Shown here piece after piece: positions 11,262 to 21,802 of a stretch of 64,000 bases of DNA (positions are counted from its first letter, which is position 1; every line of letters starts with the position of its first letter). The notes beneath the pieces were generated by a model, which saw only the letters and a program-made list of their open reading frames with translations, was not told the origin of the DNA and did no database searches. Source of the stretch: Heterotrichella gracilis (lineage: Eukaryota > Sar > Xanthophyceae > Tribonematales > Xanthonemataceae); the NCBI GenBank assembly GCA_032358255.1, contig JAULBX010001114.1:186001-250000 (forward strand), in the 5' to 3' direction. Made by a program: the position numbers and the translations under genes.

Positions 11262-11953
11262 AGCATCAAGCATCTGATGGGCAATCAGGGTGCACCAACA
11301 GACGCCTGTGCACCAACACACGCCACAGGAGTGTCCACCTCTCTCACGCATGCATGCATATTGCTCCAGCCAGCTCCTGAGGAGGGTCTTGGCCCCTCCT
11401 GAGCAGAACCAGCGTTGGTGGCAACGTGGGAGTTCTTGCAGAGTACTTGCATCCCTCTGAAGTGCCGTCTAACGTGTAAGTGAAGCACAGGGCACTCTGT
11501 GGGCTTGGGGACCCAAGGCACAGCCAACCTAGCCTCAAAGGTAGCTCTACCCCGCTGGCATAGGAAGGAAAGAAAGAAGGGAGCCTCCACACAAGCGCAA
11601 ACGCCTGTGCAGGTTGTGTGGCACGTGTGTATGTGTCAGGGATTATCACCCACAGACATAGGCAGGTGGCCCGAGTGCAAGTGCCAGCCTAGTGACTAGC
11701 CATTTGCGGCTCTGTATTTGTGTCGCAAAACAACAATTGCAGGCCCATTCACTTGGTGCACCCAGCCTATCATGACGGCCAGTCTTTGAACCGTGCACCC
11801 AGTTCAGTCACCCGGGGTGCACAGCACCTCACAGCGTGACAGCACGACAACCACAGCGCAGTTCACCTGCTACTTGTTCAATATGCCAGTGGAGCGTGTG
11901 CAGGGTTTGTCAAGGTGTTTTAGACTTGTAAAGTCATACTTTGTAGTGGCGGG

Positions 11954-11958
11954 TTACA
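11954..11958 (-). terminator. TGTAA signal, ThrRS 3' UTR
   Basis: Reads TGTAA on the minus strand, about 680 nt past the ThrRS stop. Other signals could be used; low weight. Confidence 0.25.
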
Positions 11959-12635
11959 GTCAGCTACTGACCACGCCAACCCGTAGTGTCTCTGAGAGTC
12001 ATATACTAGCGTATCCCATACAATAATTGCCCACGTGCAAACGTTTGCCCCATATTGCTGCCGCACTTGGGTTGTGGTTTGGAAACAAAGGCAACGCCCA
12101 CATAAAAGGTGGCACATCACAAACAGCAGTCCTGAAATACACAGACCCGGGCAGCAAACCATTGGAACATGGTTAATGAAGGATAGCACAACCCCTTTCT
12201 GCAAAACCCCTAAACCCCTAAACCCTAACACCTGGCCCTCCCTTCAGGCCTCGCCAGCCACTCAATGCCACACTCATCCTGTTCGGCTGTCACCCCAAGC
12301 TCGCCACCCCCTTCCCCCCTTCACACCTTTCCTCATTGTTACCCGTGTGCACACCGCCACGTCTACTCTAACGCCCCACACCGTGGGATGCCTTGCTGCC
12401 CTAGCACCCTACACCCCCTACACCAGCCCCAAGTTGCACAAAGGCAACCCCTGCACCCCACATCCACCAGACGCCGAGCGCACACTCTGACAGCTCCCCA
12501 AAAGCATGCTTTGCCCCCCCACCCCTCGACCTCCCCTTTCCGGGGGGGTACTTCTCTCCCCACCCTTCTACCTCCCCTGCCAGGAGTCCACCAGCACCCA
12601 GCACCCAAGGGGAAGCTGTATCAACCCCACCCCTC

Positions 12636-15600
12636 TCAGAACTTGCCCTTGCTTGCATTGGCCGCCACCACCCGCTGCACCACCTCCTCCACCCCCACCA
12701 CCCCCACCTCCCCGTCCGTGTAGCTGCGCACCGCCAGGGTGCCTGCCTCCGCCTCCTTGGCACCCACCACGCACATCACGGGGGTCTTGGCGCGCTCGGC
12801 GTTGCGGATCAGCTTGGCGATGCGCTCGCCTGCGGGATGGGGGAGGGGCGTGGGTTGGATGCGGGATGGGCTGGTGGCAGGCAAGGGAGTCATGGAGGTA
12901 GGGTGAGGGAATGGGGTCAGGGAGAACGGTGTTGTAGTGGTGTTGATGTTGTGTGTGTGGTGTACAGCCCATCCCACAGTCTCCAGCCTTCCTGAAGGGC
13001 AAATGCCACACAACCCCATCATGTGGGATGTCATATCTCGTGGATGCAAATCTCTGGGACAGGCATGGGACTGTGATTGTGACCCACCTGACTGCACCTC
13101 CACTCGAATGCCCTCTGCGCGCATCTTCTCCGCCACCTCCTCCACATAGGGCATGACCGCATTGGTGATGGGCAGCAGGCGGACCTGCACAGGGGCAAGC
13201 CACAGGGGGAAGGCGCCTGCGGGGGAGGAGGGGAGGGGTCAGGAGCGGTGCAAATGTGTGTGTGTATGCACACTAGGGGAGAATAATCATGTGAGAAAGT
13301 GCCAGAGAGCCGTTTATGAGGGCGTCCATAGGTTTGCATGGTCTAAAACTTCAAGCTGACCATAGTAACGCAATGCCAATAGACAGACCCCTGCAATCAA
13401 TTGTCCCTAACTGACTTATCTACCCCCATTCAGCACGCCCTCTACGATCCCCACAGGGATGGTGGCCAATGAGCCCATGATTCCCCCCACACCACACCCC
13501 CATGCCCACGCCCACGCACCCGCGTAGTTCTCAATCAGGATCCCGAAGAAGCGCTCCAGGGATCCCAGCAGCGCGCGGTGGATCATGATTGGCCGCTGCT
13601 TCACATTTGCCTCATCCACGTATACCAGGTCAAAGCGCTCAGGCAGGTTGAAGTCCAGCTGCACCGTGGAGCACTGCCACTTGCGGCCGATGGCGTCCTG
13701 GATCTTGATGTCGATCTTGGGGCCGTAGAAGGCGCCGCCGCCCTCGTCCACCACGTAGTTCCAGCCCTGTAGGATGTGGTTTGGGCAGGGTTTGGGGAGG
13801 GTTTGGGGAGGGTTGTGGTAGGGTTCAAGGGTGGGCAGCATGGCGCCTGCCCTTGTGGCCCACTTTGTTCCAGGCTCTGGAAGGTAAGCGTATGGTTATA
13901 GTTTGGTGAATGTAGGGTTTAGGGCAGGGTTTTCTGATCCAGCAACCCACTTTCTGCTTCTGCTCCCTTTCTCCCCACCTTCACCCCACCACCCACCCAC
14001 CGTATTCTGCAGCGCCTCCACCAGCGCCTGCTCCGCTGTGTGCCACATGTCACCCCCCACCTATTCCCAGCACTACAGGGTACGCGTTAGGTATTGGTAG
14101 GGTTTGAGTAGGGTTTTGGCGAGTATAAGCGCGGGGTTTAGTACCATTGCCCCCACCTTGTTCTGCAGCGCCTCCACCAGCGCCTGCTCCGCCGTGTGCC
14201 ACATGTCGTCGGTGCCCACGCTCTTCTCTGGGCGCGTGGACAGGTTGACCTCGTACTTTGTGAAGCCAAAGGTGGTCATGATGAGCTGCGTGAGGTCAAG
14301 CACGCGCCGGATCTCCGAGGCAATCTGGGTGGGTAGGCAGAACACGTGCGCGTCGTCCTGCGGGGGGTTAGGGGAGAGTGAGGTGTGTGTGTGGGTGGGG
14401 TGGGTGGGGTGGGGTGGGGTGGGGGTTGGAAAGGGTGGAGAACAGTCAGTACAAATGCCAACGCTAGGACATGTAAAAGCACAAACCAAAGCCAATATGG
14501 ATATTCGTAGTATGTTGAATGCAATTTCCAGTTACATTTTAAGTACACTGCATAAAAACAAGATATCCGCCATGGTATATGACTTTACCCGTGGTACAAT
14601 TAAGTACAATGAGTGTGCATGATGTAATAGAATGAGTGGCATGACAACCCCCTCCATACCATGCGCATTCCACCCCACCCCACCCCCAGCCCGCACCTGT
14701 GTGAATCCCCGCACCCTGAACAGGCCGTGCATGGTGCCCGAGCGCTCGTAGCGGTACACCGTGCCCAGCTCCGCCCACCTGAGGGGCAGGTCGCGGTAGC
14801 TGTGCTGGCCCTGCTTGTACACAGTGATGTGGAAGGGGCAGTTCATGGGGCGCAGCTGGTACTCCTCATCCTCAACCTGCAGCAGGGGGTGAACGGTGTG
14901 GGAGACTGTACAAGGAGGGCATTTGGAGACTGTTTTAAAAGGGCTTTGGAGTGTAGAGAGATGCTTTTCATCGCCACTGCTGATCAGTAATGATGCCATT
15001 GCCACAGGCAAATTCACGGCTATTTGCAGGACTTTGATATAGACATGCAGGCATGCAGCACCAATGCACCCGCGCCACCAACTACCATTGCCCTCCCCCC
15101 ATATCGCCCCACCACCATCACCAATCTCACCCCCAATCAACACACAACCCCCTACCTTGATCTGATCATACATGTTCTCCTTGTAGAACTCGTAGTGGCC
15201 CGAGGTCTTCCACAGGTCCACCTTGGCCACATGGGGGGTGTACAGGAGCTGGTAGCCGGCCCGCAGGTGCACCTCCTTCCAGTAGGACTCGATGACGTGG
15301 CGCACCATGGCGCCGTTGGGGTGCCAGAACACCAGCCCGCCCCCCGCGGCCTCGTTGTTGATCGAGAACAGGTCAAGCTCAGTGCCCAGCTTGCGGTGAT
15401 CTCTGCATGGAAGTTACAAACAGGGGTTTGGACAGCAGTTCGAGGGTTTCATTAGGTTTTGGGTGGCCATGGGTTACGTCTGCAGCCTCAACGGGCACAG
15501 GTTGATGATTGGCACCCACCTGGTGTCAGACCCTGCCCAAGGGTTTCATACCGCCATACATGACGAGACGCATTTTTTAAGGCCCAAAAGTGTCAAGCCA

Positions 15601-17812
15601 TACACCCTGCCACAATCCCTACCACCAGACCCTAACTAAGGCTCCTGCCAATCCCAACACAGCCCTACCTGCGCGGTGCCTCCAGCCTCTGAGGCGACTC
15701 CCACGAAACCCTACAAAACCCTAAGCAGCCAACAAAACCCTACCTGCGTGCTGCCTCCAACTTGAGCTCCTTGTACGCCTCCAGCTGCTGCGGCGACTCC
15801 CATGCAGTGCCGTAGATGCGCTGAAGGGCAGCCTTGGTCTCGTCGCCACGCCAGTAGGAGCCTACGGGGTGGTGGTGGTGAGGCAGTGAGGTCGTGGTGG
15901 GTGGGGTGTTGTCGGTGCGCGCAACCTGTGTACATGTTCCGTGTCCGCAGATGGTGCACACGAGGCAATTCCATGCCCTCCAGATAGCCCTAGCCCAATT
16001 GCCACCGATAGTCTTTATCCGCAACGCCCCACACACCCTTTCTCCCCACACACCAACCCCCTCACTGTCCTCACCCATGCACCCACCACCCACCCCCACC
16101 CACCTGCCACCGTCTCCAGCTGCAGCGCCTGCGCATTGATCTTCCCTGTAGACTCCACATGGGGGCCTGCGCACAGGTCCCACCAGTGCCGCGGGTGGTC
16201 GTTGTTCCCTATGTGGTAGATGGTGATGGGCGCGTCAGGGGTGCGCGCCAGGATGGAGTCCAGGATTTCGGCCTTGTAGGGCTCCTTAGCGGCTGCGATG
16301 CGAGCTGCGGCTTCTTCGGAGGGGAGCTGCGGGGGATGGGGGGAAGGGTGGGTGCTAGTTGCAGGGAGGGGGCATAGTGTGGTTAGTGAGGTGGGGTGTG
16401 CCCCAGAATTGGCTGCAGGTTGCGGATTCATCTGATGGGAGTTGCGGTGGGAATTGGAGCGGTGGGAGCTGAGTGGATGAGCATTGCATGCATGTGGCTC
16501 CATGCAAACCCATGCGCAGCGGGTATGACGGGTTTTGAATTTTTTCCAGCCGCCCCGCACCTCCTCCCGAATGAATGGCAGGTCCATCTTGATGATTTTG
16601 GCCATCTCCTTCTGAATAGCCTTGAGGTCCTTGTCCGTGAGCGGCGTGGGGATGTCGAAATCGTAGTAGAATCCCCGCTCAATCCATGGACCAATGGTCA
16701 CTTGTGCCTCGGGAAACAGCCGCTGCACAGCCATGGCCATAATGTGCGCGCACTGCGGGTGGTGGGTGAGTGCGGTGGGTGGTGGAAATGGGGGAGAGTG
16801 GGTAGTGGGTAGTGGGTGGCGGCAGGAGTGAGGGGTGGCTGGCTAGTGGGTGGCTGGGTACAGCCGCTGGAGTGCCAAGGCCACGGTGTGCACGCACTGC
16901 AGCGGTGTGTGTGTGGGGTGGGGGGTGCGGGGGCCGGGTTGCACACCATGGCCAATGGTGTGCGCAAAATACAATTGTGGGGTGGGTGGGAGGTGGCTGG
17001 CTGGTGCGCCACGCATTGAAGTGCTAGGGTGGGAATGAAACGGTTGCAGTCTTGTTGTGCGGCTGCGCCTTGGCGGGCATAGGGTTTAGGGTTTAGGGTC
17101 GCGGTTATGTTGTGGGCCTGCGCATTGGCGGGCATAGGGGTAGTCCAGTGTGCGTGCCTATTCGGACTGAGACATGATAATATCTGCAGGCACACAGCTT
17201 TTAAAGCGGGGTACTTTAATTGCACGCCCCCAATAGCCATAGAGGGTGGCAAACTGTGAGGAGGCCATGTGCATGCATATCCCCTTGGATGCAAACCCTA
17301 CGCCACGAAGCCCCACGACCACTGCACGTCAAAAAACACCCCTACAGACTGGTTTTCTCGATAGTCCTTCCCCAGAGGCGCTGCTCAATATGCTGCAAAA
17401 ACACGTCCCCAGAAGCTGCTGCCTCAGCTACCATGGTGCATTGCACTTGCACAGCCCACCACAACCCGCCACCACGTACGCTGTGCCGTATCCTCAGCAG
17501 CTGCTCCGATTCGTCAGAGGTGGGAAGCTCGATAGGCGCCGCCTCCGCCACCACCTCCGCCGGTTTGACCTCCTCCAACGCTGGTGCGGCAGAGTGCACC
17601 TGGAGCTGTCCCCTCGGCACCATGGGTGTAATGTTCCCGAATGCTGACCTCTGGCCACGGCTGCCGCGTTGGGCGGGCTGGGCTGAGGCGCAGGCTGGTG
17701 CCAGGTGGGTGTGGAAGGCTTTAAAGGGCTTGTGCGGGGAGCACCGGAGCGCCAGCCTCAGCAGCGCACTGCCCCGTCCCGCCATGGCTGCGGTGTCCGC
17801 CCCTGCTGACAT
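12636..17812 (-). CDS. Threonyl-tRNA synthetase, organellar (bacterial-type)
   Basis: Charges tRNA-Thr in chloroplast and/or mitochondria. Ten exons: 17812-17480, 16752-16561, 16326-16104, 15861-15744, 15402-15156, 14876-14697, 14357-14157, 13766-13520, 13216-13088 and 12829-12636, all in phase, giving 687 aa (678 from the second ATG at 17785). About 60 N-terminal residues are Arg/Ala/Ser-rich and look like a transit peptide. The body then follows plant organellar ThrRS closely: [57 protein letters not shown]. Zinc ligands are visible as Cys in RPMNCPFH, His in TQDDAHVF and His in [14 protein letters not shown] (which is also class II motif 3). Motif 2 is [14 protein letters not shown]. The anticodon-binding domain begins [14 protein letters not shown]. 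There is no N-terminal TGS domain, as in plant organellar enzymes. The ATG at 17785 has a better start context (GCAGCCATGG). No second, cytosolic ThrRS is in the window. Confidence 0.95.
14005..14051 (-). repeat. Echo of ThrRS exon 7 end
   Basis: Copies 14161-14207 with one mismatch by eye over 47 bp, starting TTCTGCAGCGCCTCCACCAG. It lies in the downstream intron, 156 bp from the original, with GGGTTTGAGTAGGG-like sequence between. Confidence 0.88.
15664..15703 (-). repeat. Shortened echo of ThrRS exon 4
   Basis: Plus-strand CTACCTGCGCGGTGCCTCCA ... GGCGACTCCC matches the two ends of 15740-15803, with the middle missing. Between the copies lies AAACCCTACAAAACCCTAA. Confidence 0.75.
16856..16960 (-). 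repeat. Degraded echoes of ThrRS exon 2 start
   Basis: Plus-strand CAGCCGCTG(n)CCA(A)GGCCA(n)GTGTGC occurs in the real exon (16718-16752), near 16860-16900 and, more degraded, near 16937-16960. All lie in the intron before exon 2, so several diverged acceptor-side copies appear to be present. Confidence 0.6.
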
Positions 17813-18504
17813 CACAGCATGCACGCACCCACTGCCTGCTGGAAGAGCGGGGGGTAGAACCAGGGTCCTTTGCAGTAACTCAACTGTGTCTAGCACTGTA
17901 TAACAAGGGAGAGGGGTGTGGTTGTGTCCCCACTTGAGTGGGCTTTAGTGCAAAAACAATGTTGGTTTCGTTCGGGGACAGGCCGGAGGCAGCTGTTATC
18001 AAGCCCTAACCAACGGGAAACCAGGGCTTGACGTAGGAAGGCCGAATGTGCAGACGTTGTCCAGTTTGTGCCGCAGCGAGGCGTTTACAAGCTGCCAAAG
18101 GGCGTTTGGAAGGTTATCCACACATCTTTTCTGCGGCAGGCATGTGAGACATTGGCCCAGATTTGTAATGCAAGTGTTGGATCATCTTCACGGGCTAATT
18201 TAGAACAAAGGTTGGGCAGCGGCATTGCACATTCCCAACCAGCTTTCAACGGCAACGTGCCACACTTCAAGCATACCGTGACCTCCGAAAGCCCGGTTTG
18301 CTCCCTACCCTGTATGCTATTCGTGCCTCCCTTGTCTCACCTCGCCCCGCTGAGCACTGCGCCATCGGCGCAGCCTACTAGCCAACGTATAAGACCGCCG
18401 TTGTGCGTGCAACCAAACACCAAGCTTGCCTGTAGAGCCGTGTCCTTAACCCAGCATAAGGCACTAAGGGGAGGGAGGTGGACGGATAGTTGCTGTTGGG
18501 GCCA
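17813..18504. other. Divergent promoter region between ThrRS and the Tim17-family gene
   Basis: The two genes are transcribed away from each other from this 692-bp stretch. It holds a 9-bp inverted repeat (TCAAGCCCT at 17999-18007, AGGGCTTGA at 18023-18031). A long open frame at 18068-18508 lacks an ATG start and resembles nothing I know. Confidence 0.5.
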
Positions 18505-20755
18505 ATGAGGACCCGGTGCCTGGCCAGCGAGGGATGGCAGGAGCGGATACAGAATAAAGTGGCGATAGCAGGTAACCATGATTGCGTAGATTCACCTCAC
18601 ATTGGCTACAGGTTCTGGGCTTCGTTGCCGTGATGCATGCATGCATGCTTGATGCATGCATTAGTGATTGCACTGCTGGTGCACTGCGGGCGGCAACTTA
18701 GGCACGCAGCCTCCCTCCTCTTCACCCAAATGCTTCACATGTATCACTGTCTGTTCACCCTAGTTCACCGCCTATCACGCACAACCCTCTGCCACTTGGT
18801 CAACCACCCATCCATCTGCACCCGCATGCAGCCTATTGGCTCCACGACTCTGTGCTTCACTCTTCTCCTGTGCAACCCCCCATTGCCCCACCACCTACCC
18901 CACCTTACACCCATCTGCACCCACATGCACCCTATGGTTCTTCCGCAGCTTGCCTTTTAAGACACTCACTTTTCTTTCCTACCCCCCCAACACCCCAACC
19001 CCCGCATCCCCCACCCCCCACACCTCCACTGCCCCACACAGGTGGCGTAGGCCTGTTTGGTGGCAGCAGCTGGAGCCTGTTTGCGCGCAGGCCCTTCCTG
19101 CGATACAGCTTGGGCACTTCCGCTAGCTGCATGTGCGTCATGGGCTGCTTCGCGGGTGAGTGGCAGGGGATACCCGTGGGGGTGGGGGGTATGGGAGGAG
19201 AATGTGCCCTTGGCTGGGGCTGGGGATGTCATTAACTATGTCCACTGTAGGTTTAAGATGGCGATACTTGCATTCACTCGTTTAATGTAAGAAATTCCAT
19301 GTGAAATTTTAGCCATGGGGAAGCATGGAACGACTGTCATCGTCAAGATGCATCCGTCAACTACTGTGATAGGTGCATTCGATGCAGTGGCCTTGTCACC
19401 TGCTGTGTGTGGGCCTCTGCTCCCCGCCTCACATCGCTGTGTATCACCCGCCATGGCACGTCGGAGGATCCAGCTGCTGCACATGCACACAAGCATACAC
19501 CCCCTCCCCGTTTCACGTTGATGTTGCATCATCACAACCCACCTTGGTGCCACATGGCAGGGTTCCAAGAGATCTCCCGCCGCCTGCTGTGCAAGGACGG
19601 GCCGGTCAACAGCGCATTTGCAGGGGTGGCGGCAGGCACGCTGCTGCATGAGCTGTACCGTGAGTCAAACCCTAACCCAACAAACCCTAAACCCGCCATC
19701 CAAATGCATGTACAGGCTGTCACCCGTGGGCGTTCCTTTATTTCTTTCTTTCTACAAATAGCGGCAGGGATGCTGCTGCATGAGCTGTACTGTGAGTCAA
19801 ACCCTAATCCTAAAAACCGTAAACCCTAAATCGTCATCCACATGAGCGTACCGAGGTGCCGACAGGGACAACGCTGCATGAGCTGAACCATAAGTCAAAC
19901 CCTGACCCTACGTCGCAATTCACATGTGTATACCAAGGTGGTGGCAGGCACCCAGGTGTACAGGTACGTCAACCCGCACGTTACTCATGGTAGTGTACAC
20001 GTTTACCTACCGAGGACTCTGGGGCAATGAATAGGTAGAGTCAAGGTAGGAGACAGACCACCTCACAAGTGACGTACCCCCACCCATGTGTGGCGCAGGG
20101 GGGCGGGTCCACCCGGTCCAGGCGGCGCTGGTGTGGGGGGTGGGGGGTGCGGTGCTGCACTCGGCGTACGACTGGTTTGAGCCGCGCTTCAGGAGGGGGC
20201 TGGTGGAGCTGGATTTGCTGGATGCGGGTGGGTGGTGGTGGTGGTGGTGGTGGAGGTGGTGTGTGGGGGGTTGTCAGGGGGAAATTTGTTGTACATTAGA
20301 TCGTCTGCTGAATGGTACTGTGCATCTGGTCTGCATCTCATTATTCCCACGCATTGCTGCCATGTGGCCCGCCTGAGCCGCCACAACCATTGGCATTTGC
20401 GTAGAATGGGGGTGTAAGAGAGATGGCAATCACAGGATGTACTCCACGTCACTTAAAATACCTGTGTCATCTTTCAATCCCCTATCACCAGCTACCCGTT
20501 CTAGCCTCAATTAAACCCCCATGTCACCCACACATCCCATGTCAAATACCCCCATGTCGATTTACCCCCCATGTCATACACCCTCCAGATGCGCTGCGCC
20601 AGTTGGAGGAGGCCGAGCGTGCGCGGCGGGGGTACGGCCCCCCCGAACCCCCAAAACGTACCTGGTTGGAGATGATCCCAGGGGTGACTAAGATGAGCGA
20701 CGAAGAGTGGGTGGAGTACCAGGCGCGCAAGCAGAGGGAGTTTGAGGCCAGGTAG
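18505..20755 (+). CDS. Tim17/Tim22/Tim23-family membrane protein
   Basis: Five exons, all in phase: 18505-18571, 19042-19155, 19561-19659, 20099-20227 and 20589-20755 (TAG), 191 aa. The small first exon gives MRTRCLASEGWQERIQNK followed by VAIAG and splices into GVGLFGGSSWSLFARRPF. Gly-rich hydrophobic segments typical of the family follow: SLGTSASCMCVMGCFAG, then FQEISRRLLCKDGPVNSAFA with GVAAGTLLHELY, then VQAALVWGVGGAVLHSAYDW, suggesting three or four membrane helices. The R(x)LxxKDxPxNSxxAGxxAG stretch matches the Tim17 signature. The C terminus is charged (EEAERARRGYGPPEPPKR). Such proteins sit in the inner mitochondrial or chloroplast envelope membrane as translocase or solute-pathway components; which one cannot be told here. 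Intron 3 carries three echoes of the exon 3 end. Confidence 0.72.
19761..19908 (+). repeat. Echoes of Tim17-family exon 3 end with donor
   Basis: The exon-intron junction at 19629-19675 (GCGGCAGGCACGCTGCTGCA ... TACC|GTGAGTCAAACCCTAA) is repeated at 19761-19807 (donor GTGAGTCAAACCCTAA kept) and, more diverged, at 19861-19908. A partial GGTGGTGGCAGGCACCCAGG near 19940 may be a fourth copy. Every copy runs into a CCCTAA/CCCTGA motif. Confidence 0.88.
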
Positions 20756-21802
20756 GAGCAAAGCATGTGGTGGTTGAAATCACATGATTGTAATTGTGGT
20801 TTGCGTATGTCTGCGAGCGATTGATTGGAAGCCTGCGTGCGTGGAAGGAATTGCTGATTGGGGCTGCTTACTCCGTGATCCTCACGACCTAAAGATGATT
20901 ATAAATCTTTATATATATACCCGCGTAGCCACTTCGTAGCGCCTGTGTGTGTGTGGTGGCACGCAAGACCAGTGGACAAACCCTAAACCCTTATTGACGG
21001 CACCTGATCCCAGTGGCTAGGTTTTGTGTGCGTTGGCAGTGTCAAAACCCTGAGTCAAAACCCTAATCGGCATCAGCTAACCCTAGCGGCGACATGTTGT
21101 GTGCAGGGGCATTTCTCAGTTGTTTAGGAAGCCTGAATTTAAAATGATTAGCCTCATCGGTCCCAGCTGACCCCAGGGGTGTGTGATTGCGCAGGACTAA
21201 TGCCACAAGTCAAGGGGGACTACCGGCAATGGTGCAGAAGGCAGGGGAGGAGAGGGCGGCCAGCAGATCGCAATAGCATGCAGCAGAATCTGATCACCTG
21301 AATAGCACACGCCACACCACAATGGGGTGTAGCGGAATTCCGCCCGGTCCATGACTTCAAGTGTGGTGCTAATCTGCCAGTGTGCAAAATATCCTGGTTG
21401 CCTTGACATTGCTCTCATGTGCCCTAGAGTAGAGTAATAGAGCTTGGGACTGACTGTGTGTGTTGAACATGCTAAGTGTGTGTGTGTTATATCCAATGTG
21501 AATGTGGGGGCATGCGCAGATTGCAATGCATGCCGTGCCTTCCAGGCATGGAGATTTTTCAAGGCAAAGATCATCTGTGTAATATATTCTATGTGAACCT
21601 GGCAAAAAAGGTGGCCTCCATGCCTGCCGTTTGCGCCATAGTGGCACAGCCCCCACCCACCGCAACCCCTCACACTGCCCTGCAGCCGCCCCACCCCCCT
21701 GGGTGCCCTCCACTGCCACACACATGCTATGCTACTTACATGTAAATAGTTATGAGCAAGTGCGTGCTCCTTTTAATTGCTTCATAAACTGTTTCATCCT
21801 GC
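20756..21802. other. Convergent intergenic region
   Basis: Lies between the 3' ends of the Tim17-family gene (+) and F-box gene A (-). A minus-strand TGTAA at 21736-21740, 63 nt past the gene A stop, is its likely signal. Open frames at 21197-21725 show no recognisable family. Scattered CCCTAAA motifs are present near 20978-21085. Confidence 0.5.
20790..20794 (+). terminator. TGTAA signal, Tim17-family gene
   Basis: Lies 35 nt after the stop codon. Confidence 0.35.

Larger units (their letters stand above)
10939..12635. other. Intergenic: RPL10 promoter and ThrRS 3' UTR
   Basis: Holds the RPL10 upstream region with an E2F-like motif (11091) and a perfect hairpin (11218-11261), then the presumed ThrRS 3' UTR with a minus-strand TGTAA at 11954-11958. 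I see no coding exon. Confidence 0.55.

Noticed and set aside
18068-18508. Open frame upstream of the Tim17-family gene
   Set aside because: No ATG at its start, no recognisable family, lies in a divergent promoter region.
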